Below, one piece after another: positions 26,882-35,729 of a DNA stretch of 64,000 nucleotides. The stretch is from Streptomyces sp. Tue 6430. GTDB taxonomy: Bacteria > Actinomycetota > Actinomycetes > Streptomycetales > Streptomycetaceae. A model generated the notes under the pieces. It saw nothing but the letters and a program-made list of their open reading frames with translations. It ran no database searches and was not told the DNA's origin. The position numbers and the translations under genes are program-made. Numbering within the stretch: position 1 is the first letter of the stretch; each line of letters begins with the position of its first letter. The DNA lies in NCBI GenBank assembly GCA_021568835.1, contig JAKGSH010000001.1:62001-126000 (forward strand), read 5' to 3'.

Positions 26882-29133
26882 TCACGAGGACGGACCGCCA
26901 CCCGGCGTCCGTCGCGCCCCGTCCCGGTCCGGGAGCAGCTGCCCCCCGGTCAGTCCGCCCGCCAGCAGCCGTGCCGTCTCCTCCGCCAGCCGCGTCGCCC
27001 GCCGGGCCTCGGCCCGCAGCTCGTGCACGTGCCGGAACGCCTCCCCGTACCGCCGCTGCTCCTCCAGCGGCAGCAGCGGCACGCGCAGCCGGCCCGGACT
27101 GACGGTGAGGACCGTGCTGCCCGTCGACGCGCCCGCGATGTTCTCCTCCGCGCCCAGGAACCCGGCGAGGAACCAGGGGTCCAGGCGGGCCGGGTCCGGC
27201 CGGAAGAGGTGGACGTGCGGACCGAGCGGCGCGCCGGCGTCCTCCTCGCCCGCGACCCGCGCCATCGGGCCGTCCCCGCCCGCCACCGCCCGTACGAGGA
27301 CGTCCCCGGCGGCGACCGGCGGCGCCACGGCGCCGCGCAGCTCCGCCGGGTCGCCCGTGGGGCCCGAACCGTGCGCGATGTCGGAGCCGGTCAGGACCGC
27401 GCGGGCCTCGCTCTTCCCGCCCCCACTCTTCCCGCCCCACTCTTCCCGCCCCCACTCTTCCCGCCCCGGCTCTTCGCGCCCCCGCTCTCCGCGTCCCGGT
27501 TCTCCGCGCGGCTGCCCCGCGCGCCCTCCGGCACCGTCCGCAGCAGGGTGAGCGCCCCGCCGCGCGAGAGGTCGGCCGCCGTCGCCGTCCGCCACTCGCG
27601 GGCCGCGGCGCCCGCGCTGCTCCACCCCTCGTGACCGGCCGCCCGCGCGAGGACTTCGCGGCCCCGACGAGATCCCGGCGCGTGGCGTCGACCTCCGCCG
27701 ACAGCTCCGCCGGATCGACCTCGGCCCGCGACGCCCGTACGAGACGCGCCGGGGTCAGGTCCACCACGTCGTCCAGCAGGTCCAGCACCCCGACCGCGTG
27801 CGCGACACCTGGCTCGCCCTCGAAGGTGTCCGGGCTCTCCGTGAACGCCCGCCACGCCCCAGGACCCGCGCCGTGAGCTCGGCCCAGTCCAGAGAGGCGG
27901 ACCGGGTCCCGCCGCCTCGGGCGCGGCCGGCTCCGGCGGTACCGCCTCCCCCTCCCGCGGACGTCTCCGCCGTGTCCACGAACAGCACCGACCTGCGCTC
28001 CGGGCCGCCCGGCTCGGGCCGTTGCAGCACCCAGATCTGGAGACCGACGTGCAACGGCACCGACGCGCCGGCCGGCAGGGCGATCACCGCGCGCAGCGCC
28101 CCGCCGCGCACCAGCTCCGTCCGTACGCGGCGGCCCGACGCGCGGCCGGCCGTGGCCGGCGGCAGGATCAGGGCCGCGTGACCGCCGGGGGCCAGGTGCG
28201 CGAGCGCGTGCTGCACCCACGCCAGCTCCGACTCGGCGCGGGGCGGGACGCCGTACGCCCAGCGCGGGTCGTACGCCAGCTCGTCGTGACCCCAGTCGCG
28301 CACGCCGAACGGCGGGTTGCACAGCACCGCGTCGGCGACCAGGCCGGGGAAGGCGTCCGCGCGCAGGCTGTCGGCGGCGCGCACGGTGACCGCGGCCTCC
28401 GGCGCCGTCAGCATCAGACTCACCGCGCTGCGCCGGGCCTGCACGGGGAGCGTGTCCTGTCCGTACAGCTCGCGTGCGCCCCGCCGGGCGGCGGCCGCCA
28501 GGAGGGTGCCGCTGCCGCAGGCCGGGTCGAGGACGCGGGCCGGGGAGCCGGGGATCAGGTGCGCGATGAGGTCCGCGAGCTGCGCGGGGGTCCGGTACGC
28601 GCCGGAGGCGGCGCTGTCCTCCAGCTCCCGCTCCGCGAGCACGCCCAGCGCGGCCTGGCCGCCCTCGTCGCGTACACACGCGTACAGGGCGCGCAGCACC
28701 GCCGCGTCGTCCGCCGCGAAACGGACCGCGTCCGCGCCCGGCACGGCGTCCGTGGCGGTGACTCCGGCCACGTCGTGCTCCGCGCGGGCGACGAGGTCCG
28801 GGTCCGGCAGCCCGGCGGCGGCCGACAGCTCCTCCGGGGAGCGGCGCGCCGCCGCGAGGACGAGGAGCAGCAGGTCCGCCGTGCCCCGCCGCCCTGCGCG
28901 TGCAGGCGCAGGACCGTCCGCAGCTCCTCCGACGGACTCGCCGCCGAGACGTGGCCGCGCGAGGCGAGCCACGAACGCACCGCCTCCAGGTCGTACAGCG
29001 GACTGCTGTCCGTGCCACCGGACGGCACCGGGAAGTCGTCATGCCGACGGCGCCAGTTGCTGACCGTGGCGCGCGTGACCCCCGCGATGCGGGAGATCTC
29101 GGCGGCGGTCACCTGGGCGGAGGACTGGGGCAT
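26882..29133 (-). CDS. HTH-N6-adenine DNA methylase with specificity-like C terminus (several frameshifts)
   Basis: Starts at the ATG at 29133. Residues about 8-60 form a helix-turn-helix (VTAAEISRIAGVTRATVSNW). The type I-like methylase core follows: DPACGSGTLLAAAARR (motif I) and LCNPPFGVRDWG (motif IV), plus HAALILPPATAG and an HsdM-like GLQIWVLQRP. The C-terminal 200 residues end in PLLPLEEQRRYGEAFRHVHEL, typical of HsdS target-recognition domains, so methylase and specificity are fused. Four frame breaks (about 28888, 27860, 27640 and 27435) all have the phase of one-base deletions; the last lies in a 15-bp repeat where one unit is a base short. No HsdR-type restriction subunit accompanies it. 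It probably provides self-marking or regulation for the downstream kinase-helicase-methylase genes. Confidence 0.62.
27411..27499. repeat. 15-bp tandem repeat inside the methylase gene, one unit 14 bp
   Basis: Six adjacent units of CTCTTCCCGCCCCCA type: 27411-27425, 27426-27439, 27440-27454, 27455-27469, 27470-27484, 27485-27499. All are 15 bases except the second, which has four instead of five C and is 14 bases. In the 15-base phase they encode a Gly/Glu/Lys/Arg pentapeptide repeat. The short unit coincides with a frame break of the gene. Confidence 0.7.
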
Positions 29134-29452
29134 GGGGGAGTCCTGGCTCTCTGGCGGTCGGCTGGGGACGTCAACAACCTACAGCACCCGTCAAATCTGT
29201 GGGCGTGATTGACGACGCTTTCAGTTGCATGCTTATCTGGAGGCGCTTCCGAGGGAAGCGGCCGTCCGGCAGGTCTGCTGCCGGGGGGTGTCCTGATGCC
29301 GTGCCGCTCGGCACGCCGGGCCGTGCCGCAGTGGGCACCGTCCGTGCCCGCTGCGACGGGCGGCACCGCACGCAGGACGGCACCGACCCACTGGCTCACC
29401 GCCCCCGCCCGCGTCGCCGGGTCAGGTCCGGCGACACCGAACGGAGTACTCC
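29134..29452. promoter_or_regulatory. Divergent promoter region
   Basis: A relatively AT-rich island (about 29175-29245) holds candidate promoters for both directions. On the plus strand TTGACG (around 29209) with TTATCT 18 bases later is plausible for the gene at 29453. A stem-loop CGCTTCC-GAG-GGAAGCG lies in its leader at 29244-29260. TTGACG motifs also occur on the minus strand near 29175-29200. The rest, up to 29440, is GC-rich without a supported gene. Confidence 0.4.
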
Positions 29453-30094
29453 ATGACCACCCCGAACCCCACCCCGCAGCCCGGCCCCACCCCGCAGCCC
29501 GGCCCCGTCGCCCCGCAGTCGGGATCCGCCTCGCAGCCCGGCCCCGTCGCCCCGCAGCCGGGCTGGGGCCCGATGCCGCCGGCCCCGCCCGTCCCGCCGG
29601 CTCCCGTGGCGCTCGCGGCCCGCCGCAAGCAGCGGATCAAGTACGGAGCCACCGCCGCCGTCGCCCTGTTCGTCGGGGTCGGGATCGGGGCCGGCGGTGG
29701 CGGCGAGCCGGCGGCCGACGCCACCACCGACGCGAAGGCCGGGCCCCGCCCGACGGTGACCGTCACCGAGACCGCCGCGGGCAAGGCGGCCCCCGCCCCC
29801 ACGGTCACCGAGACGGTCACCGCCCGGCCGAAGAAGACCGAGCCGGCCGGTCCCGCGACCACCTTCTCGGGTGAGGGCGAGTACCTCGTCGGCGAGGACG
29901 TCAAGCCGGGGACGTACAAGACGGCCGGCTCCGAGGGCGCGTTCGGCTGCTACTGGGAGCGGGCCAAGGACGCCAGCGGCGAGTTCGGCTCGATCATCGC
30001 CAACAACAACCTCGAAGGGCCGGGACGGGTGACCCTCAACAAAGGGGAGTACTTCAAGACGAACCGGTGCCAGGAGTGGAAGAGGGTCGGCTGA
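29453..30094 (+). CDS. Membrane-anchored protein with extracellular beta domain, unknown function
   Basis: A 213-residue protein, ATG at 29453 with GGAG six bases upstream. Residues 1-60 are a Pro-rich cytoplasmic tail with repeated PQPGP and PVAPQ units, then RRKQRIKYGATAAVALFVGVGIGAGGG as a single membrane anchor. An extracellular Val/Thr/Glu linker (TVTVTETAAG, TVTETVTA) follows. The C-terminal domain of about 75 residues begins GEGEYLVGEDVKPGTYKTAG and contains CYWERAKDASGEF, IIANN and KTNRCQEW. This VG-D-PGTY domain is common in actinomycete surface proteins but has no assigned role that I know of. No partner gene is adjacent in the same direction. Confidence 0.6.
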   Translation: MTTPNPTPQPGPTPQPGPVAPQSGSASQPGPVAPQPGWGPMPPAPPVPPAPVALAARRKQRIKYGATAAVALFVGVGIGAGGGGEPAADATTDAKAGPRPTVTVTETAAGKAAPAPTVTETVTARPKKTEPAGPATTFSGEGEYLVGEDVKPGTYKTAGSEGAFGCYWERAKDASGEFGSIIANNNLEGPGRVTLNKGEYFKTNRCQEWKRVG

Positions 30095-30545
30095 GCCGCC
30101 CGGGGATTTCCGGAGGTGGCGGTCGTGCTTCGACGAGGTGAGGGCGTGCCGGATCCGTGGGATCCCTCAAGAGCGCGGCGGTGGAGCACTGATCGGCCGG
30201 CTCGGACGAGCCGACGGCCCTCGGTTCGTGAAAGCAGGGTCGCCTGAGCGGTTCACGGTTGTCGACCGGCGAACTCCCTTCTTTCCTGGCGTAGTTGTAC
30301 GTGTTCACGTCCGCTCCGGGCGGCGAGACCAGCGGCCACGGCGTCCCGTACCGTCCGGATCGCCCGGCAACCCCGCCGCGTCAGGGGTTTGGCCACACGT
30401 TCGGGTGAGGCTTTTCGGGGCGGGCACGCCGCGGACCGGTGGCCCGTTTGATTCAGCGACGAGGACATCTCGGTCGCGTTCGTCGCGCTCGTCGCGTGCA
30501 ACGCGTCCATCGATGACAGCTGACAGCTGACGAACGGGGGCACAC
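30095..30545. other. Intergenic region
   Basis: About 450 bases without a supported gene. It contains a direct repeat GACAGCTGACAGCTGAC (about 30516-30532) 15 bases before the next start and a GTCGCGCTCGTCGCG repeat (around 30480). The promoter of the gene at 30546 should lie near 30440-30500 (TTTGATTCAGCG). Confidence 0.3.
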
Positions 30546-31085
30546 ATGAGTCTGGTCTTCCATCGCAACCCGGACGGCACGACCACCGGTCGGAACGAGG
30601 GGTCGGGTCTCACCGTGACCCACGCCGACGCGGAAGAGGTCGAGCGGCGGCTGTACGAGGACGCCGGGTGGGAGTACACGCCTCCGCCGCCCCCGGTTCC
30701 GCCCGGCTTCCACCGTTTCTCCCTGGTGCACGAGGAGTTCGAGGCCGTCGGATTCGCGGACGAGCGGTACGCGGACCTGCGGGCGCGTCCGCCGGAGGGG
30801 TGCGTACCGGTCGACCGCGGCTGCTTCGCCCTGGAGTGCGAGCGTCCGGGGCGGACGCTCCTGGACGCGGTCGCGGGGACCGTCGCGGAGATCCGCCGCG
30901 CGCACGGACTGGTGATGAACAGCCTGGGCGTCGAGAAACCGCAGGAGTGGCTCGGCGACGACCGGGACGGGCACCCCGGCGCGACCGTCGCGCACCTGCT
31001 GCTGACGGCCACTCACCGCGCCCGCCTGCTCGGGTACGGACGCAGAGACCTGGTCCGGCTCGTCGACGCGACGGGAGTCGAGTAG
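30546..31085 (+). CDS. Conserved hypothetical protein, 179 residues
   Basis: Starts at the ATG at 30546 after ACGGGGGCACAC. It is soluble, acidic, with no signal or membrane segment. Text such as LVFHRNPDGTTTGRNEGSGL, a Pro-rich turn YTPPPPPVPPGF, then two mixed alpha/beta stretches (GCVPVDRGCFALECERP; ATVAHLLLTATHRARLL). No family recognised. Codon use and coding bias are normal for the organism, so the gene looks real. It is followed by a decayed oxidoreductase fragment on the same strand. Confidence 0.55.
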   Translation: MSLVFHRNPDGTTTGRNEGSGLTVTHADAEEVERRLYEDAGWEYTPPPPPVPPGFHRFSLVHEEFEAVGFADERYADLRARPPEGCVPVDRGCFALECERPGRTLLDAVAGTVAEIRRAHGLVMNSLGVEKPQEWLGDDRDGHPGATVAHLLLTATHRARLLGYGRRDLVRLVDATGVE

Positions 31086-31143
31086 CCGAGTAGCCGGGGA
31101 GGTGGACGGGCGGGCGGACGTGCGGACAGGTCGGGGGTGCCGT

Positions 31144-31500
31144 GCCGCGCTCCGGGTGCAGCTCCAGGAGGTTCCGTTCGCGCCGTCGTCCGATGCCGCG
31201 GGCGAGCTGGACGTCTCGGCGGGGTGGGACGACGAGCGGCTGATCGCGGGCCATGTGGAGCGGGTGTTCGGCCGGATCGAGGCGCATGCCCCGGGCCTGC
31301 GCGCCCTGGTGACCCGGTGGAGTGCGGTCAGTCCGGCGGGGGTCGCCGCGGCCGACCGCAACACCGTCCGCGGCGGCCCCCACGGCGGCTCCGCCGAGCT
31401 CGACCACCACCTGATCCGGCGGCCGGGGCCGGGTTCCGGACACCTGGTCGCCCGGCAGCTGCTCGCCGTGCCGCACAGCTCCGTGGCCTGCTCGCCGCAG
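31144..31500 (+). pseudogene. C-terminal fragment of an FAD-dependent oxidoreductase
   Basis: The translated text LRVQLQEVPFAPSSDAAGEL, HVERVFGRIEAHAPGLRALV, VSPAGVAAADRNTVRGGPHG and a terminal GSGHLVARQLL resembles the C-terminal third of amine-oxidase/phytoene-desaturase-like FAD enzymes, where a glycine-rich GGDPYGGSAEL stretch binds cofactor. The FAD-binding N terminus is absent and there is no start with a ribosome site. I treat it as a remnant. The family call rests on pattern memory. Confidence 0.42.
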
Positions 31501-31606
31501 GGTGAACGGTCCTGCGGCGATCCCTCGCCCGGGCGCGGTTCGACCGGTCGGCGGCAAGGGCCCGGGGCTGCTCGAAGGGCCACCCCGGGAACGGGGCGTG
31601 CGGACG

Positions 31607-33100
31607 CTACCGTCCGGTGTAGGTGAACTCGTCGGCCGGGCTGGTGGGAGAGGTGGCCTTGCCGACCGTCACGGTGAGGTTCACCGTCTGGTGGTCGTCG
31701 AGCTGACCGGGCGCGGTTGCGGTGATCTGTCCGGTGGAGACGAACTCGACCGAATCGGATGCCTTGTCCTTGAAGTGCACGGTGGCGCCATCGGCGAAGC
31801 CCGAGCCGCTGATGGTGACCAGGGTGCCGGCCTTTCCGCTGGTCGGGCTGACGGCACTGACCACCACGGGTGCGGGTCCGCCATAGGCGAACTGCCCCAT
31901 CGCGACGGCCGGGGAGGTGCCGAGGGTGTTGGTGACGCGGACGTGGACGACGCCGGTTCCGTCGGGGACCTTGGCGGTGATCCTGCTGTCGGAGTCGATG
32001 TTGCGCGTGGGGCAGGCGAAGTGGCCGAAGTCGACCATGCTGTCCTTGCTGAAACCGGTGCCGTTGATGGTCACCGTGGTGCCTGGTTCGCCGAAGGCGG
32101 GGGTCACGCCGGTCACCACCGGTGCGGAAGGGACGGCAGGCGCTCCCACCAGGTCCAGGTAGGTGGAGTTGGCGTGCTGGAAGGCGACCTGGCCGAGGAA
32201 GTCCTGGGCGGTCTTGTTGACCAGGTTCTTGGCAAGGCTCGTGTAGCTGGTGTTCATCGGGCAGAGCGTGCCGGGCTGGACGTAGACGTTGCCCTTGGTG
32301 CGCTGGGAGATCGCCCCGATGAGCAGCTTCACTTCTTCGGTCGCCTGCGGTCCCGGGCTCGGTACCAGCCGGCGGTGGTGTCGAGATCGGCCCACGCGTG
32401 CGGTACCAGGTCGTAGGCGTTGTTGTGGCGCTCGTCGATGACCCACGGCACGGAGTCGAAGTAGTCGACGAAGCTCTGTACGCCGGCGGTGGAGCGGCAT
32501 AGGTGATCACCGCGAACTTCGGCTGTTTCGGCCAGGTCTGTGCCTGCAGGTACGGCGCGAGCATGGTGGCGATGCAACCGCCCAGGCTGTGACCGGTCAG
32601 ATAGACGGTCGGCTGCGGCGAGGAGGGCGCCGAGCCGAGTGCGGCGGTGAGCGCCTGGGCGAGCGTGACGTTCGGGGAGGGTGAGGCGATCGAGCGGGCG
32701 TTGACAACCCGTTCGAACGCATCCATCGCCCCCTTGGAAACGGCGATGGGCTTCGGCGATCCGCTTTCGGGGAACGGGACGACTGTGCCGACATCGAGGT
32801 CCTCGAGGATGTCGGTCAGATCGGCGTCCGTTCCGCGAGCGACCACGGCGAACTCGTTCGAGCCGTTGGTGCTCCGTGCGATGTAGGCCATGTTCGCGTT
32901 GGCCTCGCTCAGGGCGAGCCACACCAGCCTCCACGCGCCCTGCGTCGCAAGGCTGGGGTCGCTCAGTTGCGCGTTGATGCCGGTGATGATTCGTTCGGTC
33001 TGTTGTTGCGGGGTTTCCCGGACGGACGCGGGGTGGCCCCGGTGGCTGCAAGGGCAGCCAGGGTCATGGTCACCTGGGCGGTTGTCGGATCGGGTGCCAT
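31607..33100 (-). CDS. Class 3 lipase-like hydrolase with two IPT/TIG domains (frameshifted)
   Basis: Starts at the ATG at 33100 (MAPDPTTAQVTMTLAALAAT). The hydrolase part carries the nucleophile elbow YLTGHSLGGCIATML (G-H-S-L-G, class 3 lipase/Mbeg1-like), preceded by FAVVARGTDADLTDILEDLD and followed by KFAVITYAAPP, DYFDSVPWVIDERHNNAYDL. The C-terminal 180 residues are two TIG/IPT immunoglobulin-like domains (VTGVTPAFGEPGTTVTINGT; VSAVSPTSGKAGTLVTISGS). Three frame breaks (about 33040, 32490 and 32345) have deletion phase. No clear signal peptide is seen. TIG domains suggest binding of surface glycans, so it may act outside the cell. GC and codon use are slightly lower than neighbours, hinting at transfer. 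Confidence 0.62.
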
Positions 33101-33299
33101 CGTCGTTCCTGCTCCTCGGATGTTTTGCCGGTGCGGAGACGGGCTGGCCTTTCGGCAGCATCAGGGCAGATCAGTGCCGAACCGGCCGTCAGAGTGGATC
33201 GCGCCCCATCAGACCTCCCCTCTGCGTCGTCCGGTGCTTTTCCTGCCTGCAGGTTGGCCAGGTTCACCTTGTTGGCCGTTCGGCGTACGTACGTGCGTG

Positions 33300-33520
33300 C
33301 GTGCGGTTCGCCGAGCCAGGTGCGTGGCGCGGTCGCCAGAGTTGAGGTGTCTGCGGGCAGGCCCGGGGCGGCGGCCCAGGCGACGATGCCGTCGGGGCGG
33401 AGGGGCGCGGCCGAGAGATCGCCGCGGTCGGCAGGGGCGGCCGCCACGGTCGACAGGCGCTCCCGCCGTCCGGCCGCATCCTCGAAGCGCGGGCACAGGT
33501 CTCCCCGGTGATCACAGAGC
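33300..33520 (-). pseudogene. C-terminal fragment of an FAD-dependent aromatic monooxygenase
   Basis: On the minus strand the text RERLSTVAAAPADRGDLSAA, LRPDGIVAWAAA and LPADTSTLATAPRTWLGEP matches the end of PheA/TfdB-type FAD monooxygenases, where a conserved LVRPDGHVAWR motif precedes the last helix. No N-terminal FAD domain is present and the fragment joins other sequence on both sides. It lies upstream of the lipase gene. Confidence 0.45.
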
Positions 33521-33596
33521 GTCGCAACTGCATGATCACCGAGACCTGCGCCCGTCCTGTTGCCGACGTCCCCGACCGCGCCCATCCGCGCGACCT

Positions 33597-33640
33597 CTTG
33601 ATGGATCAAGGTGCTCGGCTTAATGCATATGATGTGCAAG
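33597..33640 (+). promoter_or_regulatory. AT-rich promoter/operator of the GNAT gene
   Basis: A short AT-rich stretch with the inverted repeat CTTGAT-GG-ATCAAG (33597-33610) and TGCATATGATGTGCA (33624-33638), the latter a near-palindrome over a -10-like TATGAT. It directly precedes the GTG at 33640, so the transcript may be leaderless. Such paired repeats suggest a repressor site. Confidence 0.42.
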
Positions 33641-34197
33641 TGCATGAGTACTGCGTGAGGCCCGCGGGCCCCGACGACCTCGACGGTGCCCGAGCCGTCA
33701 TGCTCGACACCGTCTACCGCGACTTCGGCACCGGCTATGTGCCCCGCTGGCACGGGGACATCGTCGACCCGGCCGCCGCCTATCTGGTGCCCGCCCGGCA
33801 CACGCTGCTGGTCGCCGTGGACGGCGAGGGGCACGTCGTCGGCACCGGCGCGCTCGACTCCCGCGGCCCCCTGCACCCGCCGAACCCGCGCCACGTCGCC
33901 GAGCGCTACCCCTCGGGCGCGACCGCCCAACTGCGCCGCGTCTACGTCCGCCCCGAGCACCGGCGCCGCGGCCTCGCCCGGCGACTGGTCGCCGAACTGC
34001 TCGCCTTCGCCGCCGCCGACGGCGGATACCGGGCCGCCTACCTGCACACGGACCCGTCCGTCGAAGGTGCCGAAGCCTTCTGGCGGTCCCTCGGCCACGT
34101 CGTGCACGACGAGCGCCAGGAACCGGAAGGGGGTCAGGGCATCGTGCACTTCGCCATCCCCCTGAACGCCCTCACCCTCCACATCACAGGCCGGTGA
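33640..34197 (+). CDS. GNAT-family N-acetyltransferase
   Basis: About 185 residues. I place the start at the GTG at 33640; the GTG at 33655 is an alternative (VRPAGPDDLDGARAVML). GNAT motif A is AQLRRVYVRPEHRRRGLARR, giving the Q/R-x-x-G-x-G/A acetyl-CoA loop; motif B is EGAEAFWRSLGH. The acceptor substrate is not evident. The gene sits just upstream of an oligopeptide-type ABC importer and its stop is a few bases from, or overlaps, the importer's first gene (GTGA at 34194), so they may be co-expressed. Confidence 0.8.
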   Translation: MHEYCVRPAGPDDLDGARAVMLDTVYRDFGTGYVPRWHGDIVDPAAAYLVPARHTLLVAVDGEGHVVGTGALDSRGPLHPPNPRHVAERYPSGATAQLRRVYVRPEHRRRGLARRLVAELLAFAAADGGYRAAYLHTDPSVEGAEAFWRSLGHVVHDERQEPEGGQGIVHFAIPLNALTLHITGR

Positions 34198-34202
34198 CCC
34201 CC

Positions 34203-35726
34203 ATGCGCTTCCCCCGCCGCCCACGGCGTCTCGCCGCCCTCCTGCTCACCCCGCTGCTCGTCCCGCCCCTCGCCGGCTGCTTCGCCTCCGGCGGTGACGG
34301 CGGCGGCACGGCCGACGCGAAGGACGGCTCCCGGCTGCGCGTCGCCCTCGCCTTCCCGCCCGCCGAGAACCTCTCCCCGTACGGCGCCGACGCCACGATC
34401 CTCAGCCGGCTCGGCGTCACCGAAGGGCTCACCGGGCTCGACGCCAACGGCGCCGCCGCCCCCGCGCTCGCCGCGTCCTGGCGGCGCGAGAACGACCGCA
34501 CCTGGCTGTTCACCCTGCGCGAGGCCGTCTTCCAGGACGGCACCGGCGTCACCCCGGCCGCCGTCGCCGCCTCCCTCGCCCACGCCGCCCAGGCCAGGCC
34601 CGCCCCGGCCGCCCTCTCCGGCGTCACCCTCACCGCCGAGGCCGACACCGAGGCCGAGGGCGCGGGCGCCGTCCGCGTCACCACGAAAGCGCCCGACCCC
34701 GTCCTCCCGCTGCGCCTGTCCAGTCCCAGCCTGGCGATCCTCTCCCCGAAGGCGTACGACGCGAAGGGCGCCGCCGACCCGGCCGGCACCGCCACCGGAC
34801 CCTTCGAACTCACCGACGTCGAGGGCACCACCAGCGCCCGACTCGACCGCTTCGACGACTACTGGGGCGGCCGCGCCCAGGCCTCCGGCATCGACGCCCG
34901 CTTCATCGCCGACGGCACCGCCCGCGCCAACGCCCTGCGCACCGGCCAGGTGGACGTCGCCGAGGCGATCCCCGTCGCCCAGGCCGCCGGCCTCGACGCG
35001 GACACGCGCCGCGAGACCGCCACCACCCGCACCACGAGCCTCCTCCTCAACGCCCGGTCCGGGGCCTTCGAGGACGCGTCGCTGCGTGCCGCCGCCCGCG
35101 AGGCCGTCGACACCTCCGTCCTGGCGAAGAACGTCTACGAAGGCCACGCCGACGCCGGCACCGGCATCTACGGCCCCGCCGTCACCTGGGCCGCGAGCAA
35201 GCGCACACCCCCCGCCGGGGCCGCCCGCCCCGGCAGGCCCGCCGGCACCTCCATCACCCTCGCCACCTACGACAACCGGCCCGAACTGCCCGAAGTCGCC
35301 CAGGTGCTGAAGCAGCAGCTGGAGAAGGCCGGGTTCACGGTGAAGCTGACGGTGGGCGAGTACTCGCGGCTGGAGAGCGACGCACTCGCCGGGAAGTTCG
35401 ACGCCTTCGTGCTCGCCCGCAACACCCTCGTCGACACCGGCGATCCCGTCGCCGTCCTCGCCGGTGATCACACCTGCGGCGGTGGGTACAACCTCGCACA
35501 GCTCTGCGACAAGGCCGTCGACGCGGCGGTGGCCGGGGCCGAGCGCGCCGACGGCACCGCCGAGCGGCAGGACGCCGTCATGGCCGCCGAGGCCGCGATC
35601 CTGCGCACCGACGCCGTCGTCCCCCTGGTGCACCAGCGCGTCATCACCGGCGTCGGCCCCCGGGTGAGCGGCGTACTCCTCGACCCGTACGAGCGCGGCC
35701 TCGTCGGCACCGGGACCCGGCGCTGA
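34203..35726 (+). CDS. ABC transporter solute-binding lipoprotein, peptide/nickel family (SBP_bac_5)
   Basis: A lipoprotein with a lipobox LAGC (LLVPPLAGCFASGG). About 507 residues from the ATG at 34203; a GTG at 34194 overlapping the GNAT stop is an alternative start. Family features: LSPYGADATILSRLGVTEGL, DRTWLFTLREAVFQDGTGV, GTGPFELTDVEGTTSARLDR and FDDYWGG. These proteins bind peptides, nickel chelates or similar solutes outside the membrane and deliver them to DppB/DppC permeases. The next gene encodes such a permease as one fused chain; no ATPase gene follows, so a shared ATPase must be used. Confidence 0.85.
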   Translation: MRFPRRPRRLAALLLTPLLVPPLAGCFASGGDGGGTADAKDGSRLRVALAFPPAENLSPYGADATILSRLGVTEGLTGLDANGAAAPALAASWRRENDRTWLFTLREAVFQDGTGVTPAAVAASLAHAAQARPAPAALSGVTLTAEADTEAEGAGAVRVTTKAPDPVLPLRLSSPSLAILSPKAYDAKGAADPAGTATGPFELTDVEGTTSARLDRFDDYWGGRAQASGIDARFIADGTARANALRTGQVDVAEAIPVAQAAGLDADTRRETATTRTTSLLLNARSGAFEDASLRAAAREAVDTSVLAKNVYEGHADAGTGIYGPAVTWAASKRTPPAGAARPGRPAGTSITLATYDNRPELPEVAQVLKQQLEKAGFTVKLTVGEYSRLESDALAGKFDAFVLARNTLVDTGDPVAVLAGDHTCGGGYNLAQLCDKAVDAAVAGAERADGTAERQDAVMAAEAAILRTDAVVPLVHQRVITGVGPRVSGVLLDPYERGLVGTGTRR

Positions 35727-35729
35727 TCC

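Noticed and set aside
17078..29133. BREX/Pgl system
   Set aside because: No PglZ-type phosphatase and no BrxC/PglY ATPase; the kinase lacks the extra domains of PglW.
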